Positions 52,706-60,901 of a stretch of 64,000 nucleotides of DNA are shown here, one piece after another. The stretch is from an uncultured Caryophanales bacterium (GTDB lineage: Bacteria; Bacillota_I; Bacilli_A; RFN20; CAG-826), in assembly GCA_902464635.1 (NCBI GenBank), contig CABQKC010000007.1, forward strand, positions 12,730 to 76,729. Reading direction: 5' to 3'. Each line of letters begins with the position of its first letter. Within the stretch, counting starts at the first letter, position 1. Both the position numbers and the translations under genes were made by a program. Under the pieces are notes generated by a model. It saw only the letters and a program-made list of their open reading frames with translations. It made no database searches and was not told the DNA's origin.

Positions 52706-54006
52706 GGAAGCTTTGCGATAATTTTCGCCCTCCTAACATAATCTAATACCCTTATTTTGCTTGTGCATGAATATGAGCATAACCCACATTCGATACATCT
52801 TTCTGGGTGAAGTCTTTTGACTGCATCTTTATTCATTGCCTTAACCGCATTCATTATCTGGACTGGTTCTAATTTATTCGGGCAAGAAAGGACACAAGAT
52901 CCACACCTAATGCAATTTTCTTCTTTACTTTCCTCTTTATTTAGAATAATTAGGGAAGTAACTGTTTTAGTAACAATGCAGTCATCGCTAGGCAAGGATG
53001 CACCCATCATCGGACCACCTAATATAAATACTTTTTCTTTATCCTTATCTTTATATCCGCCACAATAGGAAATTAGTTCAGATACATGGGTACCAATCCT
53101 AACTTTGAAGTTAGAAGGAAAATTGATCCCATCTCCATTGACCGATACATATCTATCAGTAACTGGCCTATTGAATTTGACCGCCTGATATATACCTTGG
53201 GCAGTCGAGACATTGAAATTGATAATCCCAAATTCGGCAGGAAGATGTCCAAAAGGAATCTTGATTCCAGTTGCTTCTTTAATCATCGCGATTTCCCAGC
53301 CCTGCGGATAATAATTCTTGACTGGACAAATCTCTATCCCTTTATTTTCTTCTCTTCTTAAGAAAGAGGAATAGACATCTATCAAATCCTTATATTTCCC
53401 TTTGACACAGATAAGAGCTTTCTTGCAGGAAAATGCCTGCATGATGATTTTTATTCCACCTATTACTTCTTCTATGTCTTCTAACATCAATCTATGATCG
53501 CTAGTAATATATGGCTCGCATTCAATCCCGTTGATCAATATCTCTTCTATTTTCTTATCGGTTTGGAATTTGATATAGGTTGGGAAGGAAGATCCCCCTA
53601 ACCCTACCATGGCGGTTTGCTTTAATATCTCGGTAATTTCAGCCTTACATAATTTGGATACTTCTTCATCGCTTCTAGGTTTGACGCTTTTGTCCCATTC
53701 TTCTTTGAAATCATTCTCGATAACTAGGAAATCAACTAATTTGCCAGAACGGTGATAATGCTTTTCTTTCCCAATGAAAGTACCTGAAACCGTCGCATGA
53801 ATTGGCTGGTCGAAAAAGGCAGCATGCCTAATACCAATTTGTTGCCCTATTTTTACCTTGTCCCCAACATTAATGAATACCTCGCTTTTAGAGCAACGTG
53901 CATTGTCCGTGGCAAGATAGATAAATTTAGGAGGAGTAGCCTTAATCGAGGGTAATATACCCATCAATCCTTTGCTATCCTCGATATGTTTTGCTTTTGC
54001 AATCAT
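52702..54006 (-). CDS. rnfC: Electron transport complex subunit RnfC
   Basis: 434 residues. An N-terminal barrel-sandwich and NADH/FMN-binding NuoF-like region (VGLGGSSFPTYIKF, LINGIECEPYITSDHRL), then two [4Fe-4S] motifs CIRCGSCVLSCP and CIECGLCSYSC. RnfC is the NADH side of the ferredoxin:NAD+ oxidoreductase that pumps Na+ or H+. First gene of the operon; the upstream region carries TTACCGATA-type elements. Full length. Confidence 0.96.
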   Translation of the reverse strand: MIAKAKHIEDSKGLMGILPSIKATPPKFIYLATDNARCSKSEVFINVGDKVKIGQQIGIRHAAFFDQPIHATVSGTFIGKEKHYHRSGKLVDFLVIENDFKEEWDKSVKPRSDEEVSKLCKAEITEILKQTAMVGLGGSSFPTYIKFQTDKKIEEILINGIECEPYITSDHRLMLEDIEEVIGGIKIIMQAFSCKKALICVKGKYKDLIDVYSSFLRREENKGIEICPVKNYYPQGWEIAMIKEATGIKIPFGHLPAEFGIINFNVSTAQGIYQAVKFNRPVTDRYVSVNGDGINFPSNFKVRIGTHVSELISYCGGYKDKDKEKVFILGGPMMGASLPSDDCIVTKTVTSLIILNKEESKEENCIRCGSCVLSCPNKLEPVQIMNAVKAMNKDAVKRLHPERCIECGLCSYSCTSKIRVLDYVRRAKIIAKLP

Positions 54007-54053
54007 AAAGACTCCTGCAAGTATGAATTCTTATAGCAAATGTATTCTACTAC

Positions 54054-54097
54054 TTTCGGTAATTCAGTATAAGAGCATATTTGCTGATTTACCGATA
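54054..54097. promoter_or_regulatory. Divergent control region of rnf operon with two motif copies
   Basis: TTTCGGTAA (54054-54062) and TTACCGATA (54089-54097) face each other across 26 bases between rnfC and the GNAT gene. For the plus-strand gene TTTACC and TATAAG could also serve as -35/-10 with a 16-base spacer. Confidence 0.45.
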
Positions 54098-54138
54098 ATG
54101 TTATGCCAATATAAGTATATAAAGGAGAAAAAAAGAAA

Positions 54139-54405
54139 ATGGAAACCATAATAAAAGAAGATAAAATCGAATTAGTTCAAGAAGATAAAGTCGTTGGAAA
54201 AATCGAATTTATTAAAGATGGCAATGAATTAACTATCACCCATACTATCGTTAATCCTCTTTTCAGAGGGCAAGGTATAGCAAAAATACTTATGGAAAAG
54301 GTAATAAACGAAGCGAAAGAAAAAGGATTAAAGATAATTCCAGTTTGCTCTTATGCCGTATCTTATTTTGAAAAGAACCCAGAATATAAGGAATTATTAA
54401 AATAG
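54139..54405 (+). CDS. Small GNAT acetyltransferase (YjdJ/COG2388 type)
   Basis: 88 residues. The acetyl-CoA loop VNPLFRGQGIAKILM and the closing IIPVCSYAVSYFEKNPEY are the marks of the minimal COG2388 GNAT family. The protein is about 90 residues in this family, so it is complete. RBS aaaggag upstream. Substrate unknown. Divergent from the Rnf operon. Confidence 0.93.
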   Translation: METIIKEDKIELVQEDKVVGKIEFIKDGNELTITHTIVNPLFRGQGIAKILMEKVINEAKEKGLKIIPVCSYAVSYFEKNPEYKELLK

Positions 54406-54425
54406 GCCTCTAAACTAGAAGCCTA
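54403..54425. terminator. Bidirectional terminator
   Basis: TAGGC.TCTA/TAGA.GCCTA stem; on the minus strand followed by TTTTAATAA. It serves the ROK-kinase operon and probably the convergent GNAT gene, whose stop codon is part of the stem. Confidence 0.75.
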
Positions 54426-54429
54426 AATA

Positions 54430-55752
54430 TTAATCTATTGTAGGAAGGCAAGAAGCAATATAGCTTTGCCCTAGCCTTTTGAAGTTTTCATCAGGAGTAA
54501 ATACTTCTATATTTGCTTTCTTTTCCTTTAGATAATTAGAAGCGACATCTTTAATTATCTCTCCCCCGACTCCAGTTAATACGCGACCTAGTAGAAGTAC
54601 GCTACTAATAGGAGCAAACAAAGAGAAATAATATATGGCATCGCCTAGATATAATCCCATATCATGATAGGCATCTAGAGTCAATTTATCGCCACGCTTA
54701 GCGTCTTCTTGTATTTCAAGAAGTTTGCTAGGAAAATTTTTGCCTTTATATTTCTTGCCGTTTTTCTCTAGTAACAGAACAATTCCTTTTTGGGAAAGAT
54801 AATCGCTAGCAGCACCTTTTATGTTGAATATATAATGGCTTCTTGCGTTAATATCGAAATTAACCGGTACTTTAGATAATTCGTTGATGAAATTATTTAA
54901 GCATCCTTTCGATGCATATCCTGCTGCAAAAGAAGTGCCTAATGCTAGTCCTAAGACATTATCCTTATTAAATAATAAAGAAGCTCCAATCGCTGAGACA
55001 TCCCCATCATTTGCAACTGCAAAAGGGACGCCTTTGAAATGTTTATTTATAATATTAAAGAATATAGGTGCTACATGTTCTTTAATATCTATAGATGGAA
55101 CATCTTTAAATAAAGCAGGTGATTTATAATAGTTATCTAAAATAACTCCTGCTGTAGATATTCCAATCGCATCGACTCTAGGAAGATATGATTTAGCCCT
55201 TAATAAAGAATCTAATATACCTTCTTCATGATATCTATAATCTTTTTGGTTTTTTGGATCCCAGATAACTTCTTCTGAAAATAAGACTTCCCCATCTTTA
55301 GAAGCAGTTACTTTTCTATCCGAACCACCTAGATCTAACCCAATCCTATATCCATCAAAAGAAGTACCAAATCTAGTCAAATGTTCTTTTTTAGCTAAAG
55401 GGGCTAGATTTTCTTTTACTTCGAAAGGAATAGAAAAGATAGTTTCCATTTCATTAAAGGAATTTAGCACCTCTTCATCTTTATATAGCTTGTACTTTAG
55501 ATAGATAAAGAAATCATGGTTCCCATTATAATAAATAGAATCCCCTCCAACCATCCAGATAAGGGTAAGGATAATCTTTTTTACATAATAGTAGCTAGAT
55601 TCAAAGTCAGTTGAGATTTTAAAAGAATAAGGGAAGATGATGGAATCACCCCTACTTAAGGTGAGGGTTATCCCTTCACTTCCCTTTTTATTTGCATTTA
55701 ATATCTCTTCTGAAGCGAATTTATAATCACGTTCTAGAAGAAATTTGCTCAT
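54430..55752 (-). CDS. ROK-family sugar kinase with extra N-terminal domain
   Basis: 440 residues. Residues ~135-440 have the ROK/hexokinase-like fold: YRIGLDLGGSDRKVT (phosphate loop), AIGISTAGV, VANDGDVSAIGASLL (catalytic Asp) and GLALGTSFAAGY. The usual ROK zinc motif (CxCGxxGC) is not seen. The first ~130 residues, with several Tyr and Asp, are an added domain without a match. It overlaps the ABC ATPase gene by four bases, so it is likely to phosphorylate the sugar brought in by that transporter. Confidence 0.82.
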   Translation of the reverse strand: MSKFLLERDYKFASEEILNANKKGSEGITLTLSRGDSIIFPYSFKISTDFESSYYYVKKIILTLIWMVGGDSIYYNGNHDFFIYLKYKLYKDEEVLNSFNEMETIFSIPFEVKENLAPLAKKEHLTRFGTSFDGYRIGLDLGGSDRKVTASKDGEVLFSEEVIWDPKNQKDYRYHEEGILDSLLRAKSYLPRVDAIGISTAGVILDNYYKSPALFKDVPSIDIKEHVAPIFFNIINKHFKGVPFAVANDGDVSAIGASLLFNKDNVLGLALGTSFAAGYASKGCLNNFINELSKVPVNFDINARSHYIFNIKGAASDYLSQKGIVLLLEKNGKKYKGKNFPSKLLEIQEDAKRGDKLTLDAYHDMGLYLGDAIYYFSLFAPISSVLLLGRVLTGVGGEIIKDVASNYLKEKKANIEVFTPDENFKRLGQSYIASCLPTID

Positions 55753-57377
55753 AATATCTTTCCACTAGTAACTAATCTACCGTCTTTTGAATCGAATAGT
55801 AATATGCCATCGCCTTCAAAAGTAAGGTTGATCTTGCTTCCGGTTGGATAATCTTCTCCTCCAAAGACGACAGAAGTAATGATATTTTCACCTACTTTAA
55901 GTCTAACGATAGTTTCCATACCACTTGGAAGAGCAGCGTAGACTTCAGTTTCGATACCTTTTCCTTCATGTAGCCTAATGGCTTCAGGACGGATACCTAG
56001 ATAATAACGGCAGCTAGATTTTGGCTCCTCCCCGCTAACAGTAGCAACATGAGGGACGAAATCCTTATCGACGTTACGTTTTTCTACATACCCCTTCTCT
56101 TGGGAAATTTCTTCTTTTCTAGTCTTTCTGATTGCCTCTAGTTCTTCAGCCTCCCTTTCAGATTCAGCAAGGCTAAATTTGGCATTATTTGGCAAATAGG
56201 AAACATCAAGAAGTCCATTTAATCCCTTGATATGAAGCGAACCTTTTCCTTGGCTAACTTCAACAGGAAGGAAATTGACGGCAGGATTGCCAACAAAGTC
56301 AGCAACAAATTCGTTATATGGCTTTGCATAAACTACTAGAGGTGGGTCATATTGTTGGATGACACCATTGCTAATTAAGCAAATCTTGGTAGCTAAAGTC
56401 ATGGCTTCGAGTTGGTCATGGGTAACATAGACAAAAGTTGCACCAGTATCGACATGGAGACGTTTCAATTCGGCTCTCATCTCTAACCTTAATTTGGCAT
56501 CCAAGTTGGAAAGAGGTTCGTCCATGAACAAGACTTTTGGTCCTGGGGCTAAAGTACGGGCAATGGCAACTCTTTGTTGCTGACCACCACTTAATTCGGC
56601 TGGATAACGATCCATGAATTCGCCGATTTTAACTACTCTAGCAACATGACGTAATCTTAAGTCCTTCTCTTCTTTATCTAGGCGACGGACTTTCTTTACT
56701 TTTTCGCCATCTTTGACCAAATCAAAGTCTTCATCAATTTCAAAGCCTTTTTCAAGATATTTTTGCTTTTCGGCTTCAGCTTTTTCTAGATAAGTTTTAG
56801 AAGCAGCTTCGGCTTTTTCTTTGCAAGCATCGATATTTTCATAAAGCTTCAAATCCGCTAATTCTTTAGCAGAAGTCATCGAAATAGTGAAAGTATCGAT
56901 AAGAGAGAGCAATTCTTTCTTTATATCTGCTTTACCATCGCGGTCAATAGAAGAATTATGGGCTTCAATGATCTTATCGACATCATTAACGACTGAAGAA
57001 AGTTTATATAGACGTTCATATTCACTAACATGGACAACCATTTCTTCTTTTACGTTATTTAAACCAAACATGATGTTTTTATAGACAGTCATATGTGGCC
57101 ATAATGCATAGTTTTGGAAAAGGAAGCCGACATGGCGTTTATTTGGTGGAACATTGATTCCGAGCTCGCTATCAAAGACAACTTCGTCTCCAATAGTAAT
57201 ACGTCCGCTAGTTGGGGTTTCTAGACCAGCAATCATACGAAGGGTTGTAGTCTTACCACACCCAGATGGGCCTAAAAGGGTAATGAAGGATTTGTCTTCG
57301 ATTACCATATTAAGATGGTCGGCACCATAGAAGTCCTTCCATCTTTTGGTTACGTTTTCTAATACGATTTTTGGCAT
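55749..57377 (-). CDS. MalK/FbpC-type ABC ATPase with ~120-aa coiled-coil insertion
   Basis: 542 residues against ~350-370 usual. Walker A GPSGCGKTT (36-44), Q-loop Gln88, signature LSGGQQQRV (262-270), Walker B VLFMDEP (282-288) and H-loop His320. Between Q-loop and signature there are ~174 residues where ~50 is normal; the insertion (~107-235) is Lys/Glu/Ala-rich and coiled-coil-like (AASKTYLEKAEAEKQKYLEK). A second charged segment (~405-450) interrupts the C-terminal TOBE region. All catalytic residues are intact. One base separates it from the permease gene. Confidence 0.92.
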   Translation of the reverse strand: MPKIVLENVTKRWKDFYGADHLNMVIEDKSFITLLGPSGCGKTTTLRMIAGLETPTSGRITIGDEVVFDSELGINVPPNKRHVGFLFQNYALWPHMTVYKNIMFGLNNVKEEMVVHVSEYERLYKLSSVVNDVDKIIEAHNSSIDRDGKADIKKELLSLIDTFTISMTSAKELADLKLYENIDACKEKAEAASKTYLEKAEAEKQKYLEKGFEIDEDFDLVKDGEKVKKVRRLDKEEKDLRLRHVARVVKIGEFMDRYPAELSGGQQQRVAIARTLAPGPKVLFMDEPLSNLDAKLRLEMRAELKRLHVDTGATFVYVTHDQLEAMTLATKICLISNGVIQQYDPPLVVYAKPYNEFVADFVGNPAVNFLPVEVSQGKGSLHIKGLNGLLDVSYLPNNAKFSLAESEREAEELEAIRKTRKEEISQEKGYVEKRNVDKDFVPHVATVSGEEPKSSCRYYLGIRPEAIRLHEGKGIETEVYAALPSGMETIVRLKVGENIITSVVFGGEDYPTGSKINLTFEGDGILLFDSKDGRLVTSGKIL

Positions 57378-57378
57378 T

Positions 57379-59187
57379 TTATTTTCCTCCTACACCTTTA
57401 TCAATTGAGGCCCCTGTTAGTAAGTTAACAAGCCCATTGATAATTAGTATGGTAACAATAATCAATAAGTTAAGGGCATTAGCCGATTGTGGCCACCACT
57501 GTAGCCAGTCATCTAATAATGTTGTAAGCAATGTTGTCTGGGCACCGGTAAGGAGAACGAATAATGATAATTCTCTCATACAGGAAGTAAATGGAAGGAT
57601 ATAGCCCGATATGAATGTAGATTTTTGAATCGGGAATATAACCATCAACATTCTCTTCCACCATGGGGCATTTGCTATCGTGGCGGATTCTTCGATTTCC
57701 CCAGATAGCTGCATCATTGCCGATATACCAGACCTAGATGCAAACGGCAGGTACTTAATTGACCCTACAATTACTAATATTAGGAATGATTTTTGTATTC
57801 CCCAGCTTTGTCCAATGGCAAGGAAAGCAACTCCAAGAGCCATAGAAGGCATTAAATATGGAAGGAAAGCCAAGTTATCTAATGCTTTAGAAAGAAATGT
57901 TCCTCTTTTTTTAGCAACGGCATAACCAACTAAGATTCCTAAAGTACCAGCAATTAAGGCGCAGATTAATGACAATTTAAGTGAATTGCCGAATGCTTTC
58001 CAAACTTGTTTTTCAAAGAATATACCTCTAAGTCCATTCTCTGCATCAGTGAAGTCTTTGGAGAACCAATATTGAAGAGTGAATGTTGAATAGTCTCCAG
58101 GAGATACAGTAAGTGATTCAAGGGCAAATGAGATCAATGGAACAACTGAAGTAAATAAGCATAAGCAGACTAGAATTACAGTTAAAGGCCAGTTAAGCCA
58201 CTTCAAATTGATATAGGATATTTGCCCGGATTTGCCACTGACTGTAGTAAAGCTTTTCCTTTTTCCGGTAAACCACTGGTTAATAAGCAATATGCCCATG
58301 CCTAGTACAATAAGTACCAAACCAATGATATAGGCTTGCCCATTATATCCGTTGTTAATGAATTGCTTCATGTATGTAGTCAATACATAGTTACCACCAC
58401 CTAGATATTGTGGAACGGCATAAGCTGACATTGATGAAGCAAATACTAATAAGAAAGTAGACAAAATAGCCGGCATTACTATCGGTATTGTAATCTTTCT
58501 AATGATTTGCCATCTGCTAGCTTGAAGAATCGTAGCGGCTTCTTCTAGGTTAGCATCCATGTTCTTAAGAATGCCACCGATTAAAATATAGGCAAATGGG
58601 GCATAATGTAATCCTAATACAATCGCGCAAGGAACTAGCCCATAGACGAAATGTTCAGGAACCGCTAATCCAGTAAGGTTATATAACATGCCACCAACTC
58701 CAGTACCGAATGAAGGATTGGTAAAGAAATTGATCCAGAATGTAGCCAATGTCCAGCTAGGCATGATATATGGGAAGACGAATATAGAAGAAAGGAATTT
58801 CTTCCCTTTTATATTTGTTCTTGTGATTAAAAAGGCAACTAATCCACCATAGACAATAGCAATTACGGCAGCTAGGACAGATATAAATAAGGAATTTCCT
58901 AATGGCTTCCAGAAATAGACACTAGAATGTTCAGAAGCAAATATACGCTTCCACCACAAAGTAGTGAATGAGCCTAATTTCAATCCATATCTAAGTTCAG
59001 CAATGCTAGAGACTGTAAATGTAGATGAAATAAGGGTAATAGCAGGATAGATTGTGAAATAAAGAAGTACCAAGCAGCCTAATACGAGAATCGTATTCGC
59101 CGGAACCCTAAAATATTGGGCAATGCGGATGACCAATAGATTAAATTTCGAAGGTTTCTTGACTTCAGCGTCATTTTTAACTTTCAT
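57379..59187 (-). CDS. Fused ABC permease (FbpB/AfuB type, two permease domains)
   Basis: 602 residues, about 12 hydrophobic helices in two halves. Each half has an EAA loop: NLEEAATILQASRWQIIRKI near 215 and EIEESATIANAPWWKRMLM near 515, the contact sites for the ATPase. Two-domain permeases of this type occur in ferric iron importers and in the AfuABC hexose-phosphate importer. With a ROK kinase in the operon a sugar or sugar phosphate is as likely as iron. Confidence 0.9.
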   Translation of the reverse strand: MKVKNDAEVKKPSKFNLLVIRIAQYFRVPANTILVLGCLVLLYFTIYPAITLISSTFTVSSIAELRYGLKLGSFTTLWWKRIFASEHSSVYFWKPLGNSLFISVLAAVIAIVYGGLVAFLITRTNIKGKKFLSSIFVFPYIMPSWTLATFWINFFTNPSFGTGVGGMLYNLTGLAVPEHFVYGLVPCAIVLGLHYAPFAYILIGGILKNMDANLEEAATILQASRWQIIRKITIPIVMPAILSTFLLVFASSMSAYAVPQYLGGGNYVLTTYMKQFINNGYNGQAYIIGLVLIVLGMGILLINQWFTGKRKSFTTVSGKSGQISYINLKWLNWPLTVILVCLCLFTSVVPLISFALESLTVSPGDYSTFTLQYWFSKDFTDAENGLRGIFFEKQVWKAFGNSLKLSLICALIAGTLGILVGYAVAKKRGTFLSKALDNLAFLPYLMPSMALGVAFLAIGQSWGIQKSFLILVIVGSIKYLPFASRSGISAMMQLSGEIEESATIANAPWWKRMLMVIFPIQKSTFISGYILPFTSCMRELSLFVLLTGAQTTLLTTLLDDWLQWWPQSANALNLLIIVTILIINGLVNLLTGASIDKGVGGK

Positions 59188-59205
59188 GTAGAACCTCCTT
59201 TAAAC

Positions 59206-59238
59206 AAAAATTGGGAACGGGCAAAATCCCGTCCCCAA
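59206..59238 (-). terminator. Attenuating hairpin between binding protein and permease genes
   Basis: An 11-bp stem with one G-U (TTGGGGACGGG/CCCGTTCCCAA) followed by TTTTTG on the minus strand, 16 bases past the binding-protein stop. It would allow much higher expression of the binding protein than of the membrane parts. Confidence 0.8.
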
Positions 59239-59254
59239 TAAAATAGAAGTTAGT

Positions 59255-60463
59255 TTATTTTACTAATAGGCCGTTGATCCAGTCATCCATTTCGGCTTTG
59301 ACTGTATTGATGTGGGCGCCATCTTCGATAACAAGGTGTTGCTTGTAATAGGAAAGTGGCTTATCGCCTTCGAATTGTTTGATATCGCTATTGGCACTAT
59401 ACCCACCGATTGATCCACCCCATGGTGTAAATCCTTCAGCAGTCATCAAGTAGTTAGTGAAAAGCATGGCAGTATATGGCCTTGGGGCTTTTGTAACTAA
59501 TTGGGCATAGATTGAATACATAAATCCAGCGAATGGAGTGATGGATTCAGCTTCCCAGGCACCAACTGTCAAATTATCGGAAGTGACGGATTTGTCCCTT
59601 AGTTTAGACAAAACAAATAAGCCAACCTTACCGGCATTTTCGGCTTTAGATAAGCCAGCAGCAAGCTTGGTATCACTATTATAGGAAGTAGTATCGGCAT
59701 TGGCTAAGAATCCCTTGATCCAGGCATAGGAAGCTGTTGGGCATTCTTTTGTAGCAACATAATCCTTTTTATAGAAAGCCTTGTAGGAATCAGTCATCTT
59801 CTTGGTCCAGTTTTCATTGGTCAAGGTGATAAGGAAGTTCATGTTGACTTGTTCGGCATTTGGGGATTTGAAATAAATCTTATCCTTATATTTGGCATCT
59901 AAAAGCTCCCAAACATTGGTGAACTTTGGAGCGGCATCGCCAGTATTGTTCCACATGAATAATTTGTTGATATATTGATGTGTCAATGGGACTAATTCAT
60001 CTTCATCAAGCTTGTTCTTAAATGTATCGGAGCAATAATTGGTTAGCATTTCGCTAGATTGCCTATAAAGTTCAAGAGTAGCGCTATCTTGGATTAAGAC
60101 CATGGAAGCACCCTTAGAATTGTCTTTGCTATCATATTCAGATTGCAAAAGGGTGAAGATTTCAGAGTCTTTCTTCTTTGTGCCGGCAGCATTAGCTTCG
60201 GATAAACCAAGTTCAGTGCCATATTTGGCAATGAAATTAGTCATAGCGGCAGAAATACGGGAAGTATTTCCATATGCAAAGAAATTACCAGTTTCCTTTT
60301 TGGCTTCGGCAAGAAGTTCTTCGGTGGTCATCTTAGCCCCTGCTTCAGCTAATGGGGTAAGAGCAGTTTCTTTGTCTTTGGTTGGTTGATCACCGCCACC
60401 ACAAGCAGTTGCAGCTACTGTTGCAAGTGCGAACAAAGAAGTCATTAACAAACGTTTTTTCAT
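59255..60463 (-). CDS. Extracellular solute-binding lipoprotein (FbpA/AfuA type)
   Basis: 402 residues from the ATG at 60463, where GAAGGAGA lies upstream and the lipoprotein signal begins (MKKRLLMTSLFALATVAATA, lipobox TAC). A frame extending to 60559 lacks support. The mature protein has the type II binding-protein fold: GNFFAYGNTSRISAAMTNFI and WGGSIGGYSANSD. Family members bind Fe3+, sugar phosphates or polyamines. First gene of the importer operon, controlled by a cre promoter. Confidence 0.87.
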   Translation of the reverse strand: MKKRLLMTSLFALATVAATACGGGDQPTKDKETALTPLAEAGAKMTTEELLAEAKKETGNFFAYGNTSRISAAMTNFIAKYGTELGLSEANAAGTKKKDSEIFTLLQSEYDSKDNSKGASMVLIQDSATLELYRQSSEMLTNYCSDTFKNKLDEDELVPLTHQYINKLFMWNNTGDAAPKFTNVWELLDAKYKDKIYFKSPNAEQVNMNFLITLTNENWTKKMTDSYKAFYKKDYVATKECPTASYAWIKGFLANADTTSYNSDTKLAAGLSKAENAGKVGLFVLSKLRDKSVTSDNLTVGAWEAESITPFAGFMYSIYAQLVTKAPRPYTAMLFTNYLMTAEGFTPWGGSIGGYSANSDIKQFEGDKPLSYYKQHLVIEDGAHINTVKAEMDDWINGLLVK

Positions 60464-60539
60464 TAAAAATTCTCCTTCAGAAAGTTTGTTTTTATAGAGG
60501 ACTTGACGTCTCTCTTTTTTTAATGAAATTATCCTAAAC

Positions 60540-60553
60540 TGAAACCGCTTACA
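60540..60553 (-). promoter_or_regulatory. cre (CcpA) site at the promoter of the second ABC operon
   Basis: TGTAAGCGGTTTCA on the minus strand fits the CcpA consensus exactly. It overlaps the region expected for the -35, with GATAAT just downstream as the likely -10. This implies glucose repression and supports a sugar substrate. Confidence 0.75.
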
Positions 60554-60559
60554 ATTCAA

Positions 60560-60901
60560 TTATTTTTTCTTACATTTTATTTACATTTATCAAAATTTAA
60601 AGGCTTTAAATCTTGAATAGTATCGGCAATATCTAGATTTTATCGAATATTCTTTACAAAATTTGTGCATATGCTAAACAGCAAAATAATTTCATAAAAA
60701 TTTCTTATGGATTTCAAATTTTTTCTTATACTGAAAAGCCGATTACTATATCGGTAAATCGCTAGTCAAAAACTAGTGGCCAATAACTAATATTTTATTG
60801 GTCATAATTAACAATAGTTCAAACGTATTACACTAAAAAGAGTCCAAACAAATAAACTCCAATCGATACGATGAGAACAAGGTTAATAAACCTCATCCAA
60901 T
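60560..60901. other. Long upstream region of the second ABC operon
   Basis: No gene. It holds TATCGGTAA (60749-60757, plus strand) and two adjacent inverted repeats, CTAGT/ACTAG (60762-60776) and CCAATAA/TTATTGG (60780-60801). The last ~30 bases (60871-60898, GATGAG/CTCATC) may terminate the GNAT gene. The rest is AT-rich. Confidence 0.5.

Noticed and set aside
60464..60559. Longer N-terminus for the second binding protein
   Set aside because: It would place the lipoprotein signal internally; the ATG at 60463 has a strong RBS.
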